Source: Bacillota bacterium (GTDB taxonomy: Bacteria; Bacillota; Clostridia; Christensenellales; Pumilibacteraceae). Taken from it: 64,000 nucleotides of DNA. Shown here in pieces: positions 9,439 through 18,169 of this stretch. The DNA lies in NCBI GenBank assembly GCA_009780135.1, contig WRAP01000002.1:104054-168053 (forward strand), written 5' to 3'. Positions within the stretch are counted from its first letter, which is position 1. Each line of letters starts with the position of its first letter. The notes beneath the pieces were generated by a model that did not search any database, had not been told where the DNA came from, and saw only the letters and a program-made list of their open reading frames with translations. The position numbers and the translations under genes were made by a program.

Positions 9439-10470
9439 ATGCAAAATTTTTCTCTATTACAAACTCTAAAATCTGCAAACACAATTTTAATTGTGTGCCA
9501 CCAACGTCCTGACGGAGATTGTTTAGGGGCAGGTTTAGCATTATATTTTTTAGCCGAGCATATAAATAAAAATATTGATATAGTAACCGATTCCGAAATC
9601 CCAACTCATTATAACTTTATGGAAGGGATTTCTTTTGTAAATAATCAAAAACATAAGCGAAATGCTCAAGTTCCGTCATCTAAAATAGTCGATAGCGACA
9701 ATACATCGACGGGATGTCATAGTAAAAGATATGATTTGTGCTTTTTTATTGACTGTGCGGATAGTGGAAGGGCAGGAAAATTTTCCGACTATGCTAAAAG
9801 CCATTTAAGCGTTAATATCGACCACCATAAATCAAACGATTATTTTGCGAAACACAACATTGTTATTCCAACAGCCTCTAGCACTTGCGAGGTAATGTAC
9901 GATTTAATGGAGCAAGACGGTATTTTTAAAAATGCTAGCCACGAACTACATAAGAAAATTGCAAACTCACTTTTAACAGGATTATCTACCGATACGGGTC
10001 ATTTTATGCACAGTAGTGTAAACGCTAAAGTAATGCAAACTGTGGCTAATTTAACGGCTTTAGGCGGAGATATTCACGAAATATCTAATCATCTTTATCG
10101 AACAAAACCAAAAGAAAAAATAGCACTTTTAGGATATGCTTTATCTAATCTAAAATTTTACAATGATGATACTATAGCAATTCTTAGCCTATCACTTACT
10201 GATTTTGAAAAATTTTCTTCCTCGCCACTATCAACCGAGGGTTTTATTGACTATCCACTCAGTATAAGCTCCGTACTAGTGGCTATTACGATTACTCAAG
10301 CCGAAGGCGAAGTCTATAAAATCAGTTTTCGCTCTAAAGGTACAGATGTATCGGTAATAGCATCAACTTTCGGTGGCGGTGGTCATATAAGGGCCTCAGG
10401 CTGTCAAATAAAAGGCGTTTACGACGAAGTCTTGGATAGAGTATTGTCCACAATACGCAAGTTTATTTAA
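9439..10470 (+). CDS. nrnA: DHH/DHHA1 phosphoesterase, NrnA-like
   Basis: 343 residues. DHH domain motifs are visible: HQRPDGDCLGAGLAL, DCADSGR, NIDHHKSND and DTGHFMHSS; the C-terminal DHHA1 domain ends in FGGGGHIRASGCQI. Members degrade nanoRNA and pAp or cyclic dinucleotides. This position after rbfA is common in Firmicutes, which supports NrnA. There is an extra hydrophilic stretch of about 20-30 residues near position 70-97, between the first two motifs, that I do not expect in the family. Confidence 0.9.
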   Translation: MQNFSLLQTLKSANTILIVCHQRPDGDCLGAGLALYFLAEHINKNIDIVTDSEIPTHYNFMEGISFVNNQKHKRNAQVPSSKIVDSDNTSTGCHSKRYDLCFFIDCADSGRAGKFSDYAKSHLSVNIDHHKSNDYFAKHNIVIPTASSTCEVMYDLMEQDGIFKNASHELHKKIANSLLTGLSTDTGHFMHSSVNAKVMQTVANLTALGGDIHEISNHLYRTKPKEKIALLGYALSNLKFYNDDTIAILSLSLTDFEKFSSSPLSTEGFIDYPLSISSVLVAITITQAEGEVYKISFRSKGTDVSVIASTFGGGGHIRASGCQIKGVYDEVLDRVLSTIRKFI

Positions 10471-10471
10471 T

Positions 10472-10500
10472 TTCTATTTTAGTTCTCTTTCTCATATACA
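10472..10500 (+). promoter_or_regulatory. Candidate promoter for a leaderless transcript (deacetylase-like gene)
   Basis: TTCTAT (weak -35), 17 bp, TATACA (10495-10500), then 6 nt, then the ATG at 10507. No Shine-Dalgarno sequence is present. The spacing matches other SD-less genes in this window. Confidence 0.4.
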
Positions 10501-10506
10501 TAATGT

Positions 10507-11253
10507 ATGGAAAAGAGGGCTAAATTTTTTAGGTATTTTGTAGCTAACGCTGTTTTAATAGTTGCGCTTGTGGTTACTATTATATATATTGCTCCGCTTG
10601 TCGGCGGAGCAGAGACTGTAGATGAACCGATTATCAGAGGCGACAGTAGTGACAAGGTTGCTATTATGTTTTTGGTTACTCGTGATAGCGATGGTATAAA
10701 CGATATACTTAATGTGCTTTATAATCATAATAAAAGAGCAACATTTTTTGTTACGGGTAGTTGGGTGCTAGAGAATTCAACTGGATTAAGAAATATTGTT
10801 TTAGCAGGGCACGAATTAGGCAATGCAGGTTTTTTTGAAAACAGCGAGGGGAGATTAACTGCTACTAAGGTGCGGGAAGAAATTGAGTTAAATCATAATC
10901 TAGTACAGCAAACCACTATAAGACCGGCGGATATAGGTATGCCGAGTTTTAGGGGAGTTAGAATGAATTTATTTTTACCTATACATGATAATTTTCCGAT
11001 TGGATTTGTTGACACAGCTAGAGCATTAGGTTATACTACAATCATTGGCAGAAATGCTAGGCTAGATACAAATGCTACAGCGGTGCAAATATTAGCTAAT
11101 GTTACCGAGGATATAGAGGGCGGAGATTTGCTACTAATGCCTGCTTCAAGTAATTCGGCTAGCGTTTTAGGAAAAGTTTTAGAGCATATTGCAAGTTTAG
11201 AACTCTCTAGTATTACAGCAAGAGAATTACTAGGTATTACACAGCTTGTGTAG
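10507..11253 (+). CDS. Polysaccharide deacetylase-like membrane-anchored protein, catalytic residues lost
   Basis: 248 residues: a single N-terminal hydrophobic anchor (about 10-32), then a NodB-like fold. The landmarks of the fold are present (NHNKRATFFVTGSWV, IVLAGHELGNAGF, ARALGYTTIIG, GDLLLMP), yet motif 1, normally TFDDGP, reads IMFLVTRDSDG; motif 2, normally HEIGNHT..H, reads HELGNAGFFENS and lacks the second metal His; and the RPP motif reads GMPSFRG. The protein therefore probably does not deacetylate. Sporulation proteins of the PdaB/YlxY type are the closest known relatives in fold. Confidence 0.75.
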   Translation: MEKRAKFFRYFVANAVLIVALVVTIIYIAPLVGGAETVDEPIIRGDSSDKVAIMFLVTRDSDGINDILNVLYNHNKRATFFVTGSWVLENSTGLRNIVLAGHELGNAGFFENSEGRLTATKVREEIELNHNLVQQTTIRPADIGMPSFRGVRMNLFLPIHDNFPIGFVDTARALGYTTIIGRNARLDTNATAVQILANVTEDIEGGDLLLMPASSNSASVLGKVLEHIASLELSSITARELLGITQLV

Positions 11254-11283
11254 ATAGTTAAGCAAAAATAAATAGGCTTATGC

Positions 11284-11297
11284 GACAATATATTGTC
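11284..11297. repeat. 14-bp perfect palindrome between two genes
   Basis: GACAATATATTGTC, a perfect inverted repeat in the 75-bp gap before the gene at 11329. It could be an operator, but no regulator is assigned to it. Confidence 0.3.
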
Positions 11298-11328
11298 AGA
11301 GCATTAGTAAAAACATAAAAGACAACAT

Positions 11329-12309
11329 ATGAAAAACACTAAATCAACACATCAAAAATCTACTCTTCGTCATATAGTATTATGGCTTATTTTGCCTGTT
11401 ATTTTGATGATAGGCTTGGGCATTGGTTCATTTTTTCTTATCACGGAAACTACGGGATTTCAAGAGGATTTAACAGAAGTTGAGGGAGTGTTAGCAAGCT
11501 ATAGATTTATAGGTGGCGATACAAATCGTTTTTATATTATGCTAGAGGGCGATAGTATGGAGTATAATATTTGGAGTGTTTTAATGCGGGGTTTTGATAG
11601 AAGTGGTTTTGAAGCAAATGTATCAGTAGGAGATGAGGTAAGACTTATAGTTGGTCCCGAACAAAGAAGACTTTATCGAAGAACAATTTATTTTATAGAG
11701 GCTAACGGACAAGTGTTTTTAACACTAGAAGAAAGCGAGCGACTTTATTTAAGAAATGATATGTGGCTATATATTGCTATAGGTGCTTTTGGTCTTATTT
11801 TAGCTGGGTTTTTTATTAGTGGTTTGGTCAAGTTTTTCAAAAAAGAACATCTTACACAAGTAGATAAGGAAATTCTTGAATTTGAAAGAATGGGCATAGA
11901 TAAAAAAAAGAACACTAGGCAAAAAAAGGCAAAAAACGAAACAGATTCAGACATATTTTTTAGTAGCGACCTAAGTGCTGATTTGGTAGCGAAATTTGAA
12001 GTTTACGAAAAAGATGTAAATAATAGGCTTAGAGACTTTTTTACTTATGACGAGTTTGTAGAAATCTTTTCTAAAAGCGATGGTTATCCGTTTGTGTTTA
12101 TTTATAGGGATACTTGCTTTGTAATGAGTAATAGCTTAGATTTAGGTTGTGAGATTTCTTTTACAAGTGCTCATGAAGAAGATGGTTTTGACGAAAAAGA
12201 ATTTCTAAAAAACACAAAAAGTTTTTCTTCGCCCAAAAAACTTTTTGCAGAAGTTAGGGTAGAAGGTTGGGAGATAAAAGATATTTGGAATCATTTAGAG
12301 CGAGGATAA
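11329..12309 (+). CDS. Two-helix membrane protein of unknown function
   Basis: 326 residues; I do not recognise the family. Membrane helices are at about 18-41 and 144-168. Between them is an extracytoplasmic domain of about 100 residues, with sequence suggestive of a beta-rich fold (VEGVLASYRFIGG, FYIMLEGDSMEYNI, DEVRLIVG). After the second helix lies a basic stretch (KKKNTRQKKAKN) and a cytoplasmic domain of about 130 residues with many acidic and aromatic residues. It sits between the deacetylase-like gene and the ECF transporter gene without overlap. Confidence 0.6.
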   Translation: MKNTKSTHQKSTLRHIVLWLILPVILMIGLGIGSFFLITETTGFQEDLTEVEGVLASYRFIGGDTNRFYIMLEGDSMEYNIWSVLMRGFDRSGFEANVSVGDEVRLIVGPEQRRLYRRTIYFIEANGQVFLTLEESERLYLRNDMWLYIAIGAFGLILAGFFISGLVKFFKKEHLTQVDKEILEFERMGIDKKKNTRQKKAKNETDSDIFFSSDLSADLVAKFEVYEKDVNNRLRDFFTYDEFVEIFSKSDGYPFVFIYRDTCFVMSNSLDLGCEISFTSAHEEDGFDEKEFLKNTKSFSSPKKLFAEVRVEGWEIKDIWNHLERG

Positions 12310-12384
12310 AAAAGGAATAATGTCGTTATATGCCAATACTTATATATATTTAAGATTGGACAATATATAAAATTAAAAATTTTG

Positions 12385-12407
12385 AGGCGACTGAGGTTTC
12401 AGCGTCT
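12385..12407 (+). promoter_or_regulatory. Hairpin directly before the ECF-S gene ribosome binding site
   Basis: AGGCG-A-CTGA-GGTT-TCAG-CGTCT forms a 9-bp stem with a single bulged A and a GGTT loop, ending 3 nt before the AGGAG ribosome binding site (12411). It could control access to the start codon. It does not match a riboswitch class I know. Confidence 0.35.
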
Positions 12408-12419
12408 ACAAGGAGAAAA

Positions 12420-13154
12420 ATGAAAAATCAAATTAAAGACGAAGTTCAACAGTCGAATGATGTGTTAAACGAAAAAGAAAATTCTACAACGAATTTTCAA
12501 AACAAGAAGGTTAGTAAACAGCAAAAAGGAATATCCTCTAAAGATATTGCAGTTTGTGGCATTGCAGTAGCACTTATGTTTGCACTGGCTTGGATGCCAG
12601 TTGCGGCATTTTTAATTCCTGTGATATTTGTTTCGTGTAATTATAAGTGGAAACATGGACTTATCGTGGGGACTTTTGCAGGCGGTGTAACGCTGATGTT
12701 TGCTTTTATCGGCATGATGGCGGGTGGTGAGGCTAACGAGCCTTTTACGATGGTAGTGCTTGCCTTTATTATGGTGGTGCCTCGCATATTGGTAGGACTT
12801 TTTACTTCTCTAGGCTTTTGGGGCAGTAAAAAATTTATTAAGGGTAGCAGTAGAATGGCAAGGCTATTGCCGTATAATATCGGTGCTAGCGTAGGAGTAA
12901 TTACAAATACTGCATTAGTTGTAACGGCACTAGTGTTACTTATTCCGGACTTTAGAATTGAATTATTTAGTGCGACAATAGCGGATGTTTGGTGGCTTTT
13001 GTTATTAGTAGGTTTAGCCGAATTAGTTGTAATCAATATAATAATGCCTGCATTGTGTTTTACAGTAGCAAAAGCCTTAAAAATCGGCGAGTTTAAGCCG
13101 AAGCCTAAAGTGATTGAAAGCGAAGAAGTTGAAAATATTTTAGCGGAAATTTAA
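12420..13154 (+). CDS. ECF transporter S component, probably pantothenate (PanT-like)
   Basis: 244 residues with a hydrophilic N-terminal tail of about 40 residues and six hydrophobic segments (about 42-60, 62-78, 88-105, 108-132, 155-178, 190-218). Features such as ALAWMPVAAFLIP and PRILVGLF fit substrate-binding subunits of energy-coupling-factor importers, which borrow a shared EcfAAT module encoded elsewhere. The gene lies 17 bp upstream of coaX, so the inferred substrate is pantothenate, which CoaX then phosphorylates. Start supported by AAGGAG. The specificity rests on context only. Confidence 0.75.
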   Translation: MKNQIKDEVQQSNDVLNEKENSTTNFQNKKVSKQQKGISSKDIAVCGIAVALMFALAWMPVAAFLIPVIFVSCNYKWKHGLIVGTFAGGVTLMFAFIGMMAGGEANEPFTMVVLAFIMVVPRILVGLFTSLGFWGSKKFIKGSSRMARLLPYNIGASVGVITNTALVVTALVLLIPDFRIELFSATIADVWWLLLLVGLAELVVINIIMPALCFTVAKALKIGEFKPKPKVIESEEVENILAEI

Positions 13155-13171
13155 ATTAAGTCTTTGAAAAT

Positions 13172-13933
13172 ATGATTCTAGTATTCGACATAGGTAATAC
13201 AAATATAAAAGCGGGGCTTTTTGAGGGTAATATCCTAAAGCAAAGCATGCGACTAACATCGTCTAAGAGTAAAACGGGCGATGAGTATTGGCTATTGCTT
13301 AAAGAGATTTTTACGGGAGTTAGCACTAGCGATATCAAGGGTGTTATTATAAGTAGTGTTAATCCTGCTATAAACTACACGGTTGAGCATATGGTAAAAC
13401 ATTACCTTGGTGTTTTGCCTTTGGTCGTAGGTAGCGGAATTAAATGCGGACTTAATATTAAATACGATAATCCTAAAGAGGTGGGTGCCGATAGAATTGT
13501 GGGAAGCGTTGCGGCGTACTATACATATGGGGGTCCGTGCATTGTTGTCGATTGTGGTACAGCTACAACCTTTAATGCAATTAGCGAAAAAGGCGAATTT
13601 TTAGGCGGTCCGATTAGCTTTGGATTAAAAAATGCAACTGAAGCACTTAGTAGTTCGGCGGCGAAGCTACCTAATATTGAGTTATCTTTTCCACAAAAGG
13701 TTATAAACAAAAACACAATCGCTAATATGCAAAGCGGAATTTTGTATGGTTATGTGGGGCTTATTGATTATTTAATTCAAAAAATTAAAGCCGAGTTGGG
13801 TGGACAAGCTAAGGTTATTGCCACAGGCGGAATTTCTAATCTGGTAGAAAGAGAAAGTAAATTATTTGATGCTGTGGATAGAACTCTTACACTTAGAGGG
13901 CTAAATATTATTTATGGACTTAATGTGAAGTAA
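13172..13933 (+). CDS. coaX: Type III pantothenate kinase
   Basis: 253 residues of the ASKHA fold. The phosphate 1 motif is DIGNTNIKAG, the middle motif GADRIVGSVAAYY, then DCGTATTFN, then GGPISFGLKNATEAL, and an adenosine-type GGIS near the end. CoaX phosphorylates pantothenate in the first step of CoA synthesis and is not feedback-inhibited by CoA. It follows the ECF-S gene closely and has no ribosome binding site of its own, which suggests an operon. Confidence 0.95.
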   Translation: MILVFDIGNTNIKAGLFEGNILKQSMRLTSSKSKTGDEYWLLLKEIFTGVSTSDIKGVIISSVNPAINYTVEHMVKHYLGVLPLVVGSGIKCGLNIKYDNPKEVGADRIVGSVAAYYTYGGPCIVVDCGTATTFNAISEKGEFLGGPISFGLKNATEALSSSAAKLPNIELSFPQKVINKNTIANMQSGILYGYVGLIDYLIQKIKAELGGQAKVIATGGISNLVERESKLFDAVDRTLTLRGLNIIYGLNVK

Positions 13934-14009
13934 ATATATTAGAAGTAAATATATTACTAGACGAATGCAACAAAAGGATGTTAAGATATTTACATAGGAG
14001 GTCGGCTAT

Positions 14010-15752
14010 ATGGAAGTAATGCAAAAGTATGCTTGTGCTTCAACGATGAGAAATTGGAAAAGACTTTGTTTAGACTATACGGATAATAAACTGCAAAAGA
14101 GAGCTAATAAAGTTTTTTCAAATAAAAATATTATTCCTGTGGAATGTTTTTCTAGACAAGATAATATTGGATACATAACTAAAATTTTAGATAGAATTAA
14201 AGAATTCGAAGTGAGTATAAAAACAGTTATTAACTCACTTTGCGTTGGGCAGTTATACTTACATAATGTTGCCGACAAGTTGATTGTTCGAGATTTTATA
14301 AATGAGCTACTAATTGATTATAACGAAGATATAGCAAGCATAACTTTACCTAACGATGAAAACGATATTATAGGTATAATTTATCAAGCATTACTTTCGG
14401 AAGGTTATAAAAATAAAGCGGGGTCGTACTATACACCAGCACATATTATTGATGAACTTTTTAACGATGTAAATATTACTCAAGATACTGTATTGTTAGA
14501 CCCTTGTTGCGGAAGCGGTCGTTTTTTATTACATCCAAAAGTATCTAATCCACAAAACTTATACGGTTTTGATATAGATGAAAATGCAGTAAAAATTGCT
14601 AAAACAAATTTACTATTAAGATATAAAGAAGTTAATTTTTTGCCTAATATTTATTGTTTAGATTTTCTTAGACTTAATTCAAATTTATTTTCAAATAATC
14701 AATTCAAAAATATTAAAGCGGATTATATAATAACTAATCCTCCTTGGGGAACAAAATACGAAGGTGATTATTCTAAGATTTTCCCGCAAATTTCCTCAAA
14801 AGAGTTGTTTTCATTTTTTATTGTAAAGGCAAGAGAGTATGTAAAAGAATATGGTAATCTAAGATTTGTTTTACCTGAGGCATTTGTAAATGTAAAAACT
14901 CATAAAGATATTCGTTCGTTTATTTTATCTAACTTAACAATACAAGAAATAGCAACCTATGGTTCTTGTTTTTCGAATGTAATATCTAAGGTTGTAACAA
15001 TCAAACTAATAAATAGTTTAGAGAAAAACCCAGATATTTTGATTAAAAATAAAACTGAGCAATATACCGTTAAGCAAAAAGATTTAATCCAAGATTGTCA
15101 AGACAAGATATTTATTTTATCTAATAATAAAGTACGTAGATTATTGGATAAGTTTTATAGTACTCATCATTATATATTGGAAAAGAGTATATGGGGACTT
15201 GGTATAGTAACAGGAGATAACTCAAAAAAACTTTTCAAAGAAAGAATAGCCAACAGATTGCCTATTTTGACAGGAAAAGAGATAAAAAAATATCAAGCCA
15301 ACGAACCTAAAATCTTTTTTATTTTTGATAAAAAAAATCTTCAGCAAACAGCAAGTGAGGATATATATAAAGCTAAAGAAAAACTGATTTATAAATTTAT
15401 TTCAAATAAATTGGTTTTTGCTTATGATGATAAACAAAACTTTGTATTAAATAGTGCTAATATTTTAATTCCGAAAATTGATGGGATGAGTATAAAAACA
15501 GTTTGTGCTTTTCTTAATTCGGATACGATGCAATTTATTTACCAAAAATCTTTTAATCAAATAAAGGTTCTTAAAGGAAACTTATGCAAATTGCCTTTTC
15601 CAAAAATAAGTAAAGAAACAGATGATCTTTTTGTTAAAACTGTTGACGAACAATTAAATGGCGAGGATAATGAAGACACTATAAATAATGAAGTTTATAA
15701 AATATATAATCTTACGCAAGAGGATATTGCTATCATAAAGGAGAATATTTGA
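14010..15752 (+). CDS. Type II N6-adenine DNA methyltransferase, TaqI-like specificity domain
   Basis: 580 residues. The SAM-binding region has YYTPAHIIDELF, DPCCGSGRFLLHP and GFDIDENAVKIA; the catalytic motif is NPPW, so this is a gamma-class m6A enzyme. The C-terminal 200 residues (LPILTGKEIKKYQ, KLIYKFISNKLVFAYDD, FLNSDTMQFIYQK, LPFPKI) resemble the TaqI-type target recognition domain. It is followed with a one-base overlap by a nuclease gene, so the two form a restriction-modification unit. The strong AGGAGG ribosome binding site (13998-14003) is unlike neighbouring genes. The pair separates coaX from hom. Confidence 0.88.
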   Translation: MEVMQKYACASTMRNWKRLCLDYTDNKLQKRANKVFSNKNIIPVECFSRQDNIGYITKILDRIKEFEVSIKTVINSLCVGQLYLHNVADKLIVRDFINELLIDYNEDIASITLPNDENDIIGIIYQALLSEGYKNKAGSYYTPAHIIDELFNDVNITQDTVLLDPCCGSGRFLLHPKVSNPQNLYGFDIDENAVKIAKTNLLLRYKEVNFLPNIYCLDFLRLNSNLFSNNQFKNIKADYIITNPPWGTKYEGDYSKIFPQISSKELFSFFIVKAREYVKEYGNLRFVLPEAFVNVKTHKDIRSFILSNLTIQEIATYGSCFSNVISKVVTIKLINSLEKNPDILIKNKTEQYTVKQKDLIQDCQDKIFILSNNKVRRLLDKFYSTHHYILEKSIWGLGIVTGDNSKKLFKERIANRLPILTGKEIKKYQANEPKIFFIFDKKNLQQTASEDIYKAKEKLIYKFISNKLVFAYDDKQNFVLNSANILIPKIDGMSIKTVCAFLNSDTMQFIYQKSFNQIKVLKGNLCKLPFPKISKETDDLFVKTVDEQLNGEDNEDTINNEVYKIYNLTQEDIAIIKENI

Positions 15753-16456
15753 TGGAGCAATTAGAGCAAATATTAAACGAATGGAAAAAGAAATTAACAG
15801 GATTTGATTTATCAATCGAAGCGTTATCAAATTTATACTCGGTGTATCCTTTTAATAAATTCGAGTATGTTATTAGCCATCTATTGGCTACTAATACAAT
15901 TTCATTAGATGATTATTTAGAGCTTAGGCAAAATTATATAGCTAGAAATAAATTCATGCATTTATATGAAATAACTGCACCTAGAACTTTTGGAGAAACA
16001 TGGGCACATCAACATCTAAATGAATTAGTACAAGAGTTAGAAGTGCCGAGTAAAAAGATAGACCCAAATTATCAGTGCGAGTATGATTTTTACTACGACG
16101 GATTAAAAATCGAAGTTAAAGCATCTCGGGCAGTAAAAAGAAAAAGTGGCGGTTCACTTGTTGAAAAGGCACTTTCGCTAGATTCAAAGAGTGGCTTTGA
16201 TATGAATTTTCAGCAAATTAAACCTAGATGTTGCGATATTTTTATTTGGATAGGAGTTTGGAGCGATGTAATCAGATATTGGTTGCTAACTTCTAATGAA
16301 GTTCAAAGTAACAAATATTTTTCCAAAGGTCAACACAGAGGAAATACAGGCGAAGGTCAACTTTGGATTAAAGATACGAATATAACAGAATTTGACAAGT
16401 ATTTAGTTGATCCGAAAAGCATTTTAGAAAGAATTAAAGACTTAAAAAATAATTAG
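15752..16456 (+). CDS. Type II restriction endonuclease, PD-(D/E)XK type
   Basis: 234 residues starting at the ATG that shares its A with the TGA of the methyltransferase gene (AAAGGAG lies 10 nt upstream). A PD-(D/E)XK core is visible as CEYDFYYDGLKIEVKASRA: the Asp of YD, then E-V-K. A later segment (CDIFIWIGVW) is the typical strand and helix after the active site. No family name is clear, so specificity is unknown. Its only plausible role here is cleavage of unmethylated DNA with the adjacent methyltransferase as protector. Confidence 0.82.
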   Translation: MEQLEQILNEWKKKLTGFDLSIEALSNLYSVYPFNKFEYVISHLLATNTISLDDYLELRQNYIARNKFMHLYEITAPRTFGETWAHQHLNELVQELEVPSKKIDPNYQCEYDFYYDGLKIEVKASRAVKRKSGGSLVEKALSLDSKSGFDMNFQQIKPRCCDIFIWIGVWSDVIRYWLLTSNEVQSNKYFSKGQHRGNTGEGQLWIKDTNITEFDKYLVDPKSILERIKDLKNN

Positions 16457-16466
16457 TAACAAATAC

Positions 16467-17786
16467 ATGAAAAACGGAATAAAAAAACATAATATAGCAA
16501 TAATGGGGCTTGGTGTTGTTGGGGGTGGCACTTATGATATTCTTTTAAGACAAAAGGATATGATTTGTCGCACTCACGGGGTGGAGATAAATGTTGTTAA
16601 GATTTTAGATAAAAATAAAAACGAACTTATCAAAAAAGGCATTCCTAAAGAAATTGCTTGCGACAGCATAGACGATATTTTATCGGACAAGTCTATCGAG
16701 TTGGTTGTCGAGACTATCGGTGGCATAAGTCCTGCTAAAGATTTTATTCTAAAATGTCTTAATAAAGGCAAAAGCATTGTAACTGCTAATAAAGAGCTTT
16801 TAGCAAAGCACGGTGCTGAGTTAGAGTCTGTAGCGGAAAAGTCAGGGGTTTCGCTTTATTTTGAAGCGGCGGTGGCTGGCGGTATTCCTATTATTAAGGT
16901 GTTAGAGCATAGTATGCAGGCGAATAATCTTCAATATATAATGGGTATTGTAAACGGTACTACTAACTATATATTAACTAAAATGACCGAAGAGGGTAGA
17001 GCATATGGCGATGTCCTTAAGAAAGCACAGGAGCTTGGTTTTGCTGAAGCCGACCCGACCAGCGATATTGATGGATTTGATAGTGTTTATAAGTTGAGTA
17101 TTTTGGCAAGTTTGGCTTTTCATACAGCTGTTGACTACACAAAGATTTATCGAGAGGGAATTTCAAGGATTACAGCTTCCGATATAGAAAATGCTAGAAA
17201 TCTAGGTTTTGTTATAAAGTTGTTAGCTATAGGTAAGCGAGTGCATAATGAAAAAGTAGGAAACGCACTCTTGGGCGTCCCGCAAATAGAAGTGCGTGTT
17301 CATCCGTGCTTTGTGCCGATTGAACATCCGCTGGCTTCGGTGCGTAACGAGTTTAATGCAGTATTTCTAAAAGGCGACAGCGTAGATGATATTATGCTAT
17401 ACGGTAGAGGTGCGGGTAGTTTGCCAACGGCAAGTGCTATTGTTAGTGACATCATAGACGCAACTAAGCAATGCAATCCGCCCAACTATGAAGTGTTTTC
17501 GCCAAAAACTTCAAAAACAACTATAACTGATAACTTTACCTCAAGCTATTACTTAGCATTATCAGTAGAGGACAAGCCTGGTGCGTTGGCTTCGATTACA
17601 CAAGTTTTCGGAAAAACCAGCGTTTCAATTTCGCAGCTTATTCAACAAAAGGCTAAGGACGGCTTTGCAAATTTAGTATTTTTAACTCATCCGTCCAAAG
17701 AGTTTTCTATGGTGGAAGCGGTTAAGCAAATTAAAAATATCAAAGAGATTAAATCTGTAGACAGTTTAATTAGGGTACTTGCATAA
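16467..17786 (+). CDS. hom: Homoserine dehydrogenase
   Basis: 439 residues. NAD(P)-binding GLGVVGGGTY, then SIVTANKELLAKHG with the catalytic Lys, EAAVAGGIPII, GIVNGTTNYILTKM, and the catalytic region FAEADPTSDIDG. A C-terminal ACT domain (about 350-439, SVEDKPGALASITQVF) indicates feedback control by threonine. It reduces aspartate semialdehyde to homoserine for threonine and methionine synthesis. There is no thrB or thrC next to it; the next gene is 383 bp away. No clear ribosome binding site is seen at the ATG 10 bp after the nuclease stop. Confidence 0.96.
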   Translation: MKNGIKKHNIAIMGLGVVGGGTYDILLRQKDMICRTHGVEINVVKILDKNKNELIKKGIPKEIACDSIDDILSDKSIELVVETIGGISPAKDFILKCLNKGKSIVTANKELLAKHGAELESVAEKSGVSLYFEAAVAGGIPIIKVLEHSMQANNLQYIMGIVNGTTNYILTKMTEEGRAYGDVLKKAQELGFAEADPTSDIDGFDSVYKLSILASLAFHTAVDYTKIYREGISRITASDIENARNLGFVIKLLAIGKRVHNEKVGNALLGVPQIEVRVHPCFVPIEHPLASVRNEFNAVFLKGDSVDDIMLYGRGAGSLPTASAIVSDIIDATKQCNPPNYEVFSPKTSKTTITDNFTSSYYLALSVEDKPGALASITQVFGKTSVSISQLIQQKAKDGFANLVFLTHPSKEFSMVEAVKQIKNIKEIKSVDSLIRVLA

Positions 17787-18169
17787 ATTGGCTTAGCCCT
17801 ACTAATACTAAAGAAGTAATGTCATATGTAATGTTATATTAAGTAAAAAGCAAAATGTAAAAAGTGTTGGCTTATAAACTATTTAAATTAGTATTACTAA
17901 GATAAACTCGAACTAGATGCTTTTTAACTTTATATCTTTTACTTTAAGATTTTTTCAAAATTTTTTCAAAAAATCCAAAATAATGTTTGACATTCAAATT
18001 GCACATATATATACTTAATCAGTACGCAAAAATTTGCCACACAAACTAAGGTAAAAAATCGTACAGTTTTTGTATAATATAACGAGATTTAATAAAAAAT
18101 ATAGTTATATAGTTAAAGCGTAAAAATAGAAGAACGCTTTATTCACACACAGGAGATAATATATAAAAA
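17787..18169. other. 383-bp non-coding gap before the large surface protein
   Basis: AT-rich, no ORF of note. It holds a promoter (17987-18015), a second TATAAT at 18073 without a good -35, and a 7-bp stem AAAGCGT/ACGCTTT (18115-18140) just before the AGGAG ribosome binding site. I see no terminator with a T run after hom. Confidence 0.6.
17987..18015 (+). promoter_or_regulatory. Promoter of the 1253-residue surface protein gene
   Basis: TTGACA (17987-17992), 17-bp spacer, TATACT (18010-18015). It predicts a long leader of about 150 nt. Confidence 0.75.
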
